Notes: generated by a model from the letters alone, not told the origin. Shown: positions 34,689 through 43,063, counted from the first letter of the stretch. The stretch: 64,000 nt of DNA from Actinophytocola xinjiangensis (GCF_001921215.1 NZ_MSIF01000005.1:1-64000); one strand, 5' to 3'. Numbers and translations are program-made.

Positions 34689-35428
34689 GCAGCCTGCTGC
34701 CCCCGGTCCCGGCCGGCCGCGAGCGCATCGGCCTGGACGTCGACGTGCTGGTCGGCCGGGTCCCCAGCCGCCACGACCTGGACGCCTCCCGCCCGGCGGT
34801 GCTCGCCGCGCTCGCCGCCGCCGGCATCGACCGCGCCCTGACCGGGTCGCTGCGCGGCGGCCTGTTCGACGCCCGCTCCGGCAACGACGAGGTCCTGGCC
34901 GACCCGTCGCCGCCGCTGATCGGAGTCGGCACCGTGGACCTGCGCGACGCCCTGACCGCCGAGACGGAGCTGGTCCGGCTGGCCGGGGCCGGGGTGCGGG
35001 TGGTGCGCCTGTTCTGCGCCGAGCAGGGCGCCGAGCCGGACTTCCCCGGCCTGCGCCACGTCGCCGCCCTCACCGCCGCCCACGACCTGACCGTCCTGAC
35101 CAGCGGCGACGTCCGCCGCTACTGGCGGCCGTTCGCGGGGCGCGGCGCGCGGGTCTGCTTCCTGGACGTGCACGCCTACCACCTCGCCGACTTCGTCCTG
35201 CTGGCCAGGGACGAGCCCGGTTTCGTCGCCTCCACCCGCCTGCTCAACGCACCGGACTCGATCGAGCGGGTCGTGGCGGAGGTCGGCGCCCACCACCTCG
35301 CCTACGGCTCGGGCCTGCCCCGTTTCGACGTCACGCCCTCCGCCCTGCGCCTGCGCCTGGCGGACCTGACGTCGCAGGACTGGGCGACGGTCAGCCACGG
35401 CACGGCACGGAGCTGGCTCACCACATGA
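34685..35428 (+). CDS. Degenerate amidohydrolase-fold protein, copy 2 (CTG start likely)
   Basis: A protein of about 247 residues related to the degenerate copy at 23587. The first-strand motif is GLDVDVLVGR (both His lost), the GTD motif is replaced by AYGSGLPRFD, and the other metal ligands are missing. Only FLDVHAYH keeps His residues, at a different place. In-frame ATG, GTG or TTG is absent before the conserved N-terminus. CTG at 34685, overlapping the previous TGA (CTGA) and preceded by GGGGAGG, is the best start; GTG 34745 would cut off the first strand. Its stop overlaps the next ATG (ATGA). Probably a non-catalytic partner of the following enzyme (inference). Confidence 0.7.
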   Translation: MSSLLPPVPAGRERIGLDVDVLVGRVPSRHDLDASRPAVLAALAAAGIDRALTGSLRGGLFDARSGNDEVLADPSPPLIGVGTVDLRDALTAETELVRLAGAGVRVVRLFCAEQGAEPDFPGLRHVAALTAAHDLTVLTSGDVRRYWRPFAGRGARVCFLDVHAYHLADFVLLARDEPGFVASTRLLNAPDSIERVVAEVGAHHLAYGSGLPRFDVTPSALRLRLADLTSQDWATVSHGTARSWLTT

Positions 35429-36174
35429 TCATCGACGTGCACGCGCATGCCGGGCCGTGGTTCTTCGCCATGGACGTCGGCGCCCCGGACCTCGGGCTGG
35501 ACCTGATGCGCCGGTACGGGATCGACGTCGCGATCGTGTCGGCGGCCGAGGCGGTCACCTACGACGTGGTCTCGGGAAACCGCTGGCTGGCCGAGGTCCT
35601 GGCCGCCGATCCGCCGGACGGGCCACGCCGCTACGGGTACGTGACGGTCAACCCGACCGACCTCGCCGCCGCCGAGGCCGACCTCACCCGGTACCTGCCC
35701 GGCGGCCGGTTCGTCGGCGTCAAGATCCACACCAGTTACCCCGCGCAGGGCCTTGGCTCCACGGCGATGCGCGAGGCGCTCGGGCTGGTCGCCGACGCCG
35801 GGGTGCCGGCGCTGGTGCACACCTGGGGCGCCGACGTCTGGTCACTGCTGGACGTGTTGGACGCGCACCCGTCGCTGCGCCTGGTCGCCGGGCACATGGG
35901 TGGGCCGGCGTGGCGCGAGGGCGTGGCCGCCGCCGTCCGCTGCGAGCGGCTCTACGTCGAGCCGTGCTGTTCGATCACCGACCGGGGCAAGGTCCGGTAC
36001 GCGCTGGACCGGGTCCCGCCGGGCCAGGTGCTGTTCGGCACCGACGCCACGCTGATCGACCCGGCGGTCTCGCTCGGCATGGTCGCCGACGCGGAACCGG
36101 ACGACGAGGAGCGCGAGCGGATGCTGTGGCGCAACGCCTCGGAGTTGTTCGGTATCCCCGTGCGCACGGCCTAG
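35425..36174 (+). CDS. Amidohydrolase family protein (intact), copy 2
   Basis: A 249-residue amidohydrolase-2 family enzyme, paralogous to 24336-25097. All ligand motifs are visible: IDVHAHAGPW, GVKIHTSYPAQ, ALVHTWGAD, LVAGHMGGPAW and VLFGTDATLIDP. It is translationally coupled (ATGA) to the degenerate copy and ends the module headed by propeller 3. Hydrolysis or decarboxylation of a locus-specific metabolite is likely, but which is not shown by sequence. The ABC importer genes follow after a new promoter. Confidence 0.83.
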   Translation: MIIDVHAHAGPWFFAMDVGAPDLGLDLMRRYGIDVAIVSAAEAVTYDVVSGNRWLAEVLAADPPDGPRRYGYVTVNPTDLAAAEADLTRYLPGGRFVGVKIHTSYPAQGLGSTAMREALGLVADAGVPALVHTWGADVWSLLDVLDAHPSLRLVAGHMGGPAWREGVAAAVRCERLYVEPCCSITDRGKVRYALDRVPPGQVLFGTDATLIDPAVSLGMVADAEPDDEERERMLWRNASELFGIPVRTA

Positions 36175-36183
36175 TCCGGCCTA

Positions 36184-36212
36184 TTGACGTCGGGAAACCC
36201 TTCCCATAGATT
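36184..36212 (+). promoter_or_regulatory. Promoter of the ABC importer operon
   Basis: TTGACG (36184-36189) and TAGATT (36207-36212) with a 17-base spacer. The predicted start, near 36219, lies just before operator E. Confidence 0.65.
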
Positions 36213-36226
36213 CCGGGTCTATATTT

Positions 36227-36238
36227 CGGTCCGGACCG
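36227..36238. promoter_or_regulatory. Regulon operator E (perfect palindrome)
   Basis: CGGTCCGGACCG is a perfect 12-base palindrome and the best match to the locus consensus. It sits about 8 bases downstream of the predicted transcription start and 20 bases before the binding-protein gene, a roadblock position expected for repression. Confidence 0.78.
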
Positions 36239-36258
36239 CTATTAGGAAGGAAGCGCCC

Positions 36259-37497
36259 ATGAGAAAGGTGGCGGCAGCCAGCCTGGCGCTCTCGCTCGGT
36301 CTCGTCGTGGCGGCCTGTGGGGACTCCGGGACCGGCGACGGTTCCTCGGTCACCATGTGGATGTACCCGGTCATCGCCGACCAGGAGGCCAGCAGGACGT
36401 TCTGGACCGAGGTCGAGCAGGAGTTCGAGAAGGCGAACTCCGACATCGACCTCACCATCGAGCTCCAGCCGTGGGACGGCCGGCAGGAGACGATCTCCAC
36501 CGCCCTGGCCTCCGGCACCGGCTTCGACATCGTGCTGCTCTCCCCCGACCAGATCCCCCAGCACGCCGAGCAGGGCTCACTGCTCCCGGTCGACGACCTG
36601 GTCGCCGACGAGGTCGACGCGTTCCTGCCCAACGCCGTCCAGGCCCTCACCGTCGACGGCGAGCTCTACGGCGCGCCGATCTACCACACGGTCGTCACGC
36701 CCATGTACAACAAGGCGCTGTTCGCCGAGGCCGGCATCACCGAACCGCCGGCCACCTGGGACGACCTGGTCGCGGCCGCCGGCCCGCTGGCCGCCAAGGG
36801 CATCCCGGTCCTGGACTACCCCGGCGACCCCGAGGAGACCCTCAACCTCACCTTCTACCCGCTGCTGTGGCAGGCCGGCGGCCAGGTGTTCTCCGACGAC
36901 GGCAAGTCCGTCGCCTTCGACGAGCCCGCCGGGGTGAAGGCCCTGCAGCTGCTCGCCGACCTCAACGAGGCCGGTGGGCTGCCCAAGGACGCGCCGACCA
37001 CCAAGAACACCGTCGAGGGGCGCGCGTTCACCAACGGCAAGGCCGCCGTCCTGCAGGGCGCCGACCTGGCCACCGCCCAGCAGCTGATCACCGCGCTCGG
37101 CGAGGACACCGCCGTGCCGATCCCGCCGCTGACCGACGACGCCCAGGTCACCTTCGGCATCCCCGGCGCCCTGTCGGTCTCGCACGCCACCGAGAACACC
37201 GACGCCGTCGCCACGGTCCTGAAGTACCTGTCCAGCGCCGACACCGCCACGAAGCTCGCCGAGGCGTCCGGGTTCTTCCCCGCGCGCACCGACGTCCAGA
37301 TGCCGGCGCAGGGCCCCGGCGTCGAGGTGTTCGCCGGCGCGCTGGAGTTCGCCAACCCAGGGGACGCGCACCCGGCCGCCCGCCAGGTGATGTCGATCCT
37401 CGCCCCGCAGGTGCAGGCGGTGCTGCTGGGCAAGAAGACGCCCGAGCAGGCGCTGGCCGACGCCGCCGCCGAGGCGGACCCGGTGCTCGCCAGGTGA
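36259..37497 (+). CDS. Sugar-type ABC transporter substrate-binding lipoprotein
   Basis: A 412-residue extracellular binding protein of the family 1 carbohydrate type. The lipoprotein signal ends LSLGLVVAAC, anchoring the protein outside the membrane. Typical segments are MWMYPVIADQEASRTFW, GTGFDIVLLSPDQIPQHAEQ, APIYHTVVTPMYNKALF and AEASGFFPARTDV. AGGAAGGA precedes ATG 36259. It is first in the importer operon behind operator E and overlaps the first permease gene. Substrate unknown; probably an oligosaccharide or sugar derivative, by family. Confidence 0.92.
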   Translation: MRKVAAASLALSLGLVVAACGDSGTGDGSSVTMWMYPVIADQEASRTFWTEVEQEFEKANSDIDLTIELQPWDGRQETISTALASGTGFDIVLLSPDQIPQHAEQGSLLPVDDLVADEVDAFLPNAVQALTVDGELYGAPIYHTVVTPMYNKALFAEAGITEPPATWDDLVAAAGPLAAKGIPVLDYPGDPEETLNLTFYPLLWQAGGQVFSDDGKSVAFDEPAGVKALQLLADLNEAGGLPKDAPTTKNTVEGRAFTNGKAAVLQGADLATAQQLITALGEDTAVPIPPLTDDAQVTFGIPGALSVSHATENTDAVATVLKYLSSADTATKLAEASGFFPARTDVQMPAQGPGVEVFAGALEFANPGDAHPAARQVMSILAPQVQAVLLGKKTPEQALADAAAEADPVLAR

Positions 37498-38408
37498 GGA
37501 GCCAGCCGAGCGTGACGCGGCGCGCCGGGGGCGAACGCCCCTGGCGCGTCCGGCTGCGCGACCCGGTCACCGGCCTGCTGTTCGTGCTGCCGATGCTGGT
37601 GCTGTTCGTGGTGTTCCGGTTCCTGCCGCTGGCCGGCTCGGTCGGCATGAGCTTCACCGACTACCGGATCAACGGCAGCTGGGACCCGGTCGGGCTGGAC
37701 AACTACCAGCGGCTGCTGTCCGACCCGGTGTTCCTCGACAGCCTCCAGGTCACCCTGATCTACGCGGCGATCTACGTGCCGCTGACCGTGGGTGTCGCCC
37801 TGGGCACCGCGCTGCTGCTCAACACGGTGGTCTTCGCCACCGGCCTGTTCCGCGGCGTGCTGTTCCTGCCGTACGTGACCAGCTTCGTGCTGGCCGGCGT
37901 GATCTGGCGCTGGGTGTACGAGTTCGACGGGCTGATCAACGGCCTGCTCGCCAAGGTCGGCTTCGAACCGATCGGCTTCCTGCAGGAGTCCTCGCTGGTG
38001 CTGCCGTCGCTGGCGGTGGTGGCGGCCTGGCGCGGCTTCGGGTACTCGATGCTGATCCTGATCGCCGGCCTGAAGTCCATTCCGGACTCGTTCCTGGAGG
38101 CGGCCAGGGTGGACGGCGCGTCGACCTGGCAGCGGTTCCGGTTCGTGGTGCTGCCACACCTGCGCCCGGTGCTGTTCTTCGTGCTGGTCATCGAGACCAT
38201 CGCCGCCTTCCAGGTCTTCGACACGATCTACGTGATGACCGGCGGCGGCCCGGTCCGGGCCAGCTACAGCCTGGTCTACGCCCTGTTCGACCAGGGCTTC
38301 GAGTTCTTCGACTTCGGCTACGCCGCGACCATCGGCATCGCGCTGTTCGTGATCATCCTGGTGATCTCGCTGATACAGCGGAAACTGCTCGACCGGGAGA
38401 CGACATGA
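37494..38408 (+). CDS. ABC sugar transporter permease 1 (MalF type)
   Basis: An inner-membrane permease of about 304 residues with six hydrophobic segments, beginning VTGLLFVLPMLVLFVVF and carrying the ATPase-docking EAA loop EAARVDGASTWQRFRFVVLP near residue 205 and the characteristic FDTIYVMTGGGP. GTG 37494 overlaps the previous stop (GTGA). GTG 37512 is the alternative and has a better ribosome site (GAGGAG at 37496-37501). Very long readings to 36357 are shadows over the binding-protein gene. Confidence 0.92.
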   Translation: MRSQPSVTRRAGGERPWRVRLRDPVTGLLFVLPMLVLFVVFRFLPLAGSVGMSFTDYRINGSWDPVGLDNYQRLLSDPVFLDSLQVTLIYAAIYVPLTVGVALGTALLLNTVVFATGLFRGVLFLPYVTSFVLAGVIWRWVYEFDGLINGLLAKVGFEPIGFLQESSLVLPSLAVVAAWRGFGYSMLILIAGLKSIPDSFLEAARVDGASTWQRFRFVVLPHLRPVLFFVLVIETIAAFQVFDTIYVMTGGGPVRASYSLVYALFDQGFEFFDFGYAATIGIALFVIILVISLIQRKLLDRETT

Positions 38409-39223
38409 CAGGCCGCCGCACGAGGGGGCAGGGGGCGCTGATCGCGCTGCTCGCGGTGATCTCCCTGCTCACCGTGGCCCCGTTCCTGGTGATGCTGGTG
38501 CTGGCGCTGTCGCCGCCCGGGGTGCAGAGCATCCCCGACCAGCTGCCCGACGAGCTGACCACCGACAACATCACCGGGGTGCTGTCCTCCCACGGCATGG
38601 TCCGCTGGACGCTGAACTCGGCGATCTACTCGGTGGTGTCGGTGGTGGTCATCCTGATCACCGCGACCATGGCCGGCTACGCCTTCGCGAAGAAACGCTT
38701 CCCCGGCCGGGACGCGCTGCTGTGGTCGTTCCTCGCGACGCTCATGGTCCCCTTCCAGGCGCTGCTGATCCCCACGTTCGTACTGGTCTCGGAGCTGGAC
38801 GGGGTGAACACGTTCTGGGGTCTGATCGTGCCGACGCTCGCGAACTCGCAGGCGGTGTTCCTGATGCGCCAGTTCATCCGCGAGCTGCCCGACGAACTGT
38901 TCGACGCCGCCAAGGTCGACGGCGCGTCCGAGTGGTGGGTGTTCTGGCGCCTGGTCCTGCCGCTCACCAAACCCATCCTGGCCACCCTCGGCGTGTTCGT
39001 GTTCCTCTGGCACTGGAACGACTTCCTGTGGCCGCTGGTCATCGCCCAGAGCGACAAGATGCGCACCCTGACGGTCGGCCTGGCCACCCTGCACGGCCAG
39101 AACGTCACCACCGCCGAACTGATGGCCGCCGCGACGGTGAGTGTCGTGCCGTGTCTGGTGGTGTTCTGGCTGCTCCAGCGGTACCTGGTGAACAGCATCA
39201 CGATGAGCGGGCTCAAGGGCTGA
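38405..39223 (+). CDS. ABC sugar transporter permease 2 (MalG type)
   Basis: A 272-residue inner-membrane permease with six predicted helices and the EAA loop (DAAKVDGASEWWVFWRLVLP). It ends in a MalG-like NSITMSGLKG. It is coupled to permease 1 by an ATGA overlap. No ATP-binding subunit lies in the window; actinomycete carbohydrate importers of this class usually borrow a shared MsiK-type ATPase encoded elsewhere (family knowledge). Confidence 0.93.
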   Translation: MTGRRTRGQGALIALLAVISLLTVAPFLVMLVLALSPPGVQSIPDQLPDELTTDNITGVLSSHGMVRWTLNSAIYSVVSVVVILITATMAGYAFAKKRFPGRDALLWSFLATLMVPFQALLIPTFVLVSELDGVNTFWGLIVPTLANSQAVFLMRQFIRELPDELFDAAKVDGASEWWVFWRLVLPLTKPILATLGVFVFLWHWNDFLWPLVIAQSDKMRTLTVGLATLHGQNVTTAELMAAATVSVVPCLVVFWLLQRYLVNSITMSGLKG

Positions 39224-39252
39224 TCGCCGGCTCCGGGTACTACTTTTGCCGC

Positions 39253-40155
39253 ATGCAGCCAGCCACGCGGGTCACCGAGCTGGCCGGCCGGCTCGACGGC
39301 CGGCTGATCGCCGCTGCCGCCACCCCGCTTCCGGCCGGCCCGGCCCCCGACCCCGGGGTGCTCGACGCCTACCTCGCCGGGCTGGTCGCCGACGGCGCCG
39401 GCGGGCTGGCGGTGTGCGCGCACACCGGCCGGGGTCCCTTCCTCGACCGCGCGGCGCGGGACCTGGTCGTGCGCCGCGCGGCCGCACTGGGGGTGCCGGT
39501 GATCGCCGGTGTCGGCGGGGCCGGCTCGGACGCGATGGCCGACGCGCGACTGGCGGCGGCCGGTGGGGCGGACGCGCTGCTGGTGTTCCCGCCGCCGGCC
39601 GACCCGCTCGGTCACCACGACGCGCTGTGGCGGGCGACCGGCCTGCCGCTGGTCGCGTTCGACCTGTACACCGCGCCCTACTCGCCGGCCGAGCTGGCGG
39701 CGTTGCTGGCGCATCCCGGTGTCGCCGGCGTCAAGCTGGCCCGGCTGCACGACGCGATCGCCTGCCAGGCCGGCATCGCGGCGGCCCGGGAAGCGGGGCG
39801 GCTGGCGATCACCGGCGAGGACCGGATGTTCGGGCCGTCGCTGATGTGGGGGGCGCGGGCGGCGCTGGTCGGCCTGGCCGCGGCGGCCGTCGGCCTGACC
39901 GCCGGGGTGCTGGAGTCCTACCTCGCCGGCCGGTACGCCGAGTTCGTCACCCGCTCGGCACGGCTGGACGCGCTGGCCGACGTGACCTTCCGCGAACCGT
40001 ACGAGGGTTACGTGCAGCGGATGCTGTGGATCGCCGAGGCGGAGGGCCGGATCCCGCCCGGCCACGCCCTCGACCCCCACGCCCCACTCCTGACCGCCGA
40101 CGACCGCCCCCGCGTGCTCTCCACCTGGCGCGACCTGACCGAGATCGAGGTGTGA
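39253..40155 (+). CDS. Dihydrodipicolinate-synthase-family protein 2
   Basis: A 300-residue DapA-family Schiff-base lyase/aldolase. Family features are GRLIAAAATPLPAGPAPD at the start, GAGGLAVCAHTGRGPFL, the Tyr segment VAFDLYTAPYSP and the Schiff-base Lys in GVAGVKLARLHD. It differs from DHDPS-like protein 1 in lacking the C-terminal extension. ATG 39253 lies 29 bases after the permease stop, probably in the same operon, and the Gfo/Idh gene follows two bases later. Likely acts on a keto-deoxy sugar acid or similar (inference). Confidence 0.83.
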   Translation: MQPATRVTELAGRLDGRLIAAAATPLPAGPAPDPGVLDAYLAGLVADGAGGLAVCAHTGRGPFLDRAARDLVVRRAAALGVPVIAGVGGAGSDAMADARLAAAGGADALLVFPPPADPLGHHDALWRATGLPLVAFDLYTAPYSPAELAALLAHPGVAGVKLARLHDAIACQAGIAAAREAGRLAITGEDRMFGPSLMWGARAALVGLAAAAVGLTAGVLESYLAGRYAEFVTRSARLDALADVTFREPYEGYVQRMLWIAEAEGRIPPGHALDPHAPLLTADDRPRVLSTWRDLTEIEV

Positions 40156-40157
40156 CC

Positions 40158-41057
40158 ATGCGGATCGCGCTCGCCGGGCTGGCCACCAGCCACCCGTTCA
40201 CCGACGCGAGGACCCTGGCCGACCACGCCGACCTGGTCGCGTGGGAGCCCGACCCGGCGCGGCGCGCCCGCTTCCTCACCGAACACCCGTCGGCCACGCT
40301 CACCGACGACCTGCCGTCGCTGCTGGCCACCGACCCCGACGGGGTCGTGCTCACCGTGCCGACCCCCGACCTGGCCGACGGACTGACCCAGGTCCTGGCG
40401 AGGGGCCTGCCGTGCCTGCTCAACAAGCCCGCCGCCGCCACCCCCGACCAGCTGCGACGCCTGGACACGGCCGCCGCGCTCGCCCCGAACCGGGTCATGT
40501 CCTCGTCGGTGCTGCGGTTCGCGCCCGCGCTCGCGGACCTGACCTTCGACCGTGACGACGTCGTCGCCGTCAGGGCCACCGTTCGCCACGACGTCGGGCT
40601 GTGGGCCACCGGCTACAACCCCTGGCAGGACGACCCGGCGGTCGGCGGCGGAACGCTGGTGTCGATGGGCATCCACGGCCTGGAACTACTGGTGGCCCTG
40701 CTGGGCGCCGAGGTCGAACTGGCCGGCGCCACCACCGGCGTCCGCCACCACGGCGGCCTGCGTTCCGAGGACACGGCCACACTCGCGCTGCGGTGGTCCG
40801 ACGGCATCACCGGCTGCGTCGAGGTGATCGGGGCGACGGAGATCGAGTTCTACGAGGTCACGCTGCACCTGCGGTCGGGCGAGGTACGCACGGTGATCGA
40901 ACCGGGGGACGATCCGGTGGAGGGCCTCGGCTACCGGGGAATGATCGAGGCGTTCCTCGGTCTCGTGCGCGACGGTGTCACCCCGGTGCCCTGGGAACAG
41001 ACCCGCGCGATCCTGAAGGTACTGACCACGGCCCGCTCAGCCACGGTCCAGGCCTGA
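40158..41057 (+). CDS. Gfo/Idh/MocA family oxidoreductase
   Basis: A 299-residue NAD(P)-dependent sugar or cyclitol dehydrogenase. The Rossmann start is MRIALAGLATSHPF, an atypical GxGxx[34 protein letters not shown] (the conserved EKP-like segment appears as NKP) and GGGTLVSMGIHGLELLVAL, with the catalytic His, follow. The Glu-to-Asn change at the EKP motif and the loose glycine motif suggest a divergent subgroup. It is the last gene of the importer operon. Reaction probably oxidation of an imported sugar, not proven. Confidence 0.82.
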   Translation: MRIALAGLATSHPFTDARTLADHADLVAWEPDPARRARFLTEHPSATLTDDLPSLLATDPDGVVLTVPTPDLADGLTQVLARGLPCLLNKPAAATPDQLRRLDTAAALAPNRVMSSSVLRFAPALADLTFDRDDVVAVRATVRHDVGLWATGYNPWQDDPAVGGGTLVSMGIHGLELLVALLGAEVELAGATTGVRHHGGLRSEDTATLALRWSDGITGCVEVIGATEIEFYEVTLHLRSGEVRTVIEPGDDPVEGLGYRGMIEAFLGLVRDGVTPVPWEQTRAILKVLTTARSATVQA

Positions 41058-41242
41058 ACCTTCCAACCGCTCCCCGAGTTGTCCACAGGCCACCGCCAAC
41101 CCCCCTCTCCCAGGCCTTTCCCCGGATAGAATGGCGCTGAGGGGTGCCCCCGGAGAGGGTGGGGGCCGTGGTACGGGGTTTGCGCTTCTCAGGCTTTCAT
41201 CGGTCATGGTCGTGGTGGCTGGGGTCCCGGGCGGTGGCGCCG

Positions 41243-42013
41243 TCATTCCTGGTTGAGGGTCGACTCCAGGATTTCCCTCGCCTCGACCAGGGACGGGCCG
41301 CACCAGGTCAGGTGGCGGCCGGAGATCAGGGCGTGGCGCACGCCGGGGAACGCCTCCGGGCCGTCGTCGACGGTGAACTCGTACGGTTCGTCCGGGAACA
41401 CGATCAGGTCCGCCTCACCGGCGGTGATCTTCGCCCGCAGGTCGTCCAGGCGCGGTCTGGGGTAGCGGTCCTGGGCGTCGGCATACGTGTTGGCCACGCC
41501 CAGGCGGTGCAGGACGTCGCCGGCGAAGGTGTCCCGGCCGATGACGATCCACGGGCGGCGCCACACCGGGATGATCGCGTGCGCCCGGACCGGGAGCGTG
41601 GGGCGCCACGTGGTCTCGGCGGCGACCAGCCACGGCGGTTCGCCCAGGCCGAGGCCCTGGGTGAGGAGGCGGCGGACCGACGCCAGGCCATCGGGGACCG
41701 TGCGGGCGGCGGCGGTCACCCAGACGGCGACACCGTCCGCCCGGAGACGTTCCACGTCCGAGGGGCGGTTCTCCTCGGCGTTGGCCACCACCAGGTCGGG
41801 GCGCAGCGCCAGGACGGCGTCCACGTCGGGGTACTTGGAGCCGCCGACCCGGGGGACGTCCAGCGTTGTCGGATGGGTGCAGTACTCGGTGGCGCCGACG
41901 ACCAGGCCCTGGCGGGTCGTCTCGATCGCGTCGGTCAGCGACGGGACGAGGCTGACCACGCGGGCCGGTGCCCCGCTCAGCGGCACCGGCTCGGCGAGGT
42001 CATCCACCAGCAC
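41243..42013 (-). CDS. Helical-backbone metal-receptor protein without a signal peptide
   Basis: A 256-residue protein of the periplasmic-binding family used for cobalamin or iron-siderophore receptors (BtuF/FepB-like): ARVVSLVPSLTDAI near the start, VVGATEYCTHP, VPRVGGSKYPDVDAVLALRPDLVVAN, and AGEADLIVFPDEPY. It has no signal peptide or lipobox, so it should stay in the cytoplasm. GTG 42013 overlaps the stop of the F420-dependent dehydrogenase (TAGTG), so the two are co-translated. Role unclear; a cytoplasmic cobalamin- or cofactor-binding protein is possible. Confidence 0.8.
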   Translation of the reverse strand: MLVDDLAEPVPLSGAPARVVSLVPSLTDAIETTRQGLVVGATEYCTHPTTLDVPRVGGSKYPDVDAVLALRPDLVVANAEENRPSDVERLRADGVAVWVTAAARTVPDGLASVRRLLTQGLGLGEPPWLVAAETTWRPTLPVRAHAIIPVWRRPWIVIGRDTFAGDVLHRLGVANTYADAQDRYPRPRLDDLRAKITAGEADLIVFPDEPYEFTVDDGPEAFPGVRHALISGRHLTWCGPSLVEAREILESTLNQE

Positions 42014-43017
42014 TATGACAGGGCCCGCAGCCTGGGCAGCAGGTCCTCGGCGAACTGGGTCAGGAAACGCTCCTGATCGTGCCCGGGACCGTGGAACACC
42101 AGGTGGTTCAGCCCGGCGTCCACGTACGGCCTGATCTGGGCGACCGCCTCGTCGGGGTCCGAGGCGACGATCCAGCGGCGGGTGACCTGCTCGATCGGCA
42201 GCTCGTCGGCCAGCCGCTCCATCTCCTCGGCCGAGTTGACCGTGTGTTTCTGCTCGGCGGTCAGCGACAGCGGCGCCCAGAACCGGGTGTTCTCCCGCGC
42301 CGCCGCCGGGTCGCGGTCGTAGGACAGTTTGATCTCGATCATCCGGTCGACGTCGGCCGCGTCCCGTTTGCCCGCCGCCGCGCCCTCGGCCATGGCGGGC
42401 AGCAGCTTGTCCGTGTACAGGTCCATGCCCTTGCCGGACGTGCAGATCATGCCCTCGCCCGCCCGGCCGGCGTACTTGGCGACGACCGGGCCCCCGGCCG
42501 CCACGTACACCGGCACCGGGCGTTGCGGGCGGTCGTAGATCCGCGCCCCGACCAGCTGGTAGTAGTCGCCGTCGACGGTGACCTCGTCTTGCGTCCACAG
42601 GGCGCGCATCAGACGCACGGCCTCGCGCAGCCTCGCGAACCGCTCCTTGAACTCCGGCCACTCCCGGCCGGACACGGCGATCTCGTTGAGCGCCTCGCCG
42701 GTGCCCACGCCCAGGATCATCCGGTTGTCGTAGAGCAGCGCCAGCGTCGCGAAGGTCTGGGCCATCACCGCCGGGTTGTAGCGGAACGTGGGCGTCGTGA
42801 CGCTCGTGCCGATCAGCACCCGCCGGGTCCGCTCCCCGACCGCCGCCATCCACGGGAACGCCGCCGGGGCGTGCCCTCCGTTGTGCCGCCACGGCAGGAA
42901 GTGGTCCGACACCCACACGCTGTCCAGGCCGACCTCCTCGGCCCGCACCGCGTACTCCACCAGGTCCCTCGGCCCGAACTGCTCCGCCGACGCCTTGTAG
43001 CCGATCCTCACGGTCAC
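42013..43017 (-). CDS. fgd: F420-dependent glucose-6-phosphate dehydrogenase
   Basis: A 334-residue LLM-class TIM barrel that oxidises glucose-6-phosphate and reduces coenzyme F420. Motifs closely matching my memory of M. tuberculosis Fgd1 are [83 protein letters not shown] and [10 protein letters not shown]. It supplies F420H2 for reductases. It is co-translated with the metal-receptor-like gene downstream; the small 64-residue gene lies 46 bases upstream. Confidence 0.95.
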   Translation of the reverse strand: MTVRIGYKASAEQFGPRDLVEYAVRAEEVGLDSVWVSDHFLPWRHNGGHAPAAFPWMAAVGERTRRVLIGTSVTTPTFRYNPAVMAQTFATLALLYDNRMILGVGTGEALNEIAVSGREWPEFKERFARLREAVRLMRALWTQDEVTVDGDYYQLVGARIYDRPQRPVPVYVAAGGPVVAKYAGRAGEGMICTSGKGMDLYTDKLLPAMAEGAAAGKRDAADVDRMIEIKLSYDRDPAAARENTRFWAPLSLTAEQKHTVNSAEEMERLADELPIEQVTRRWIVASDPDEAVAQIRPYVDAGLNHLVFHGPGHDQERFLTQFAEDLLPRLRALS

Positions 43018-43063
43018 GTCCTCCTCCTCGTCAGGAGAAAGCCTACGGAACGATCATCATGGG

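Noticed and set aside
41130-41175. Intrinsic terminator after the Gfo/Idh gene
   Set aside because: GCCCCC and GGGGGC could pair over a nine-base loop, but there is no T-tract; probably ordinary GC-rich sequence.
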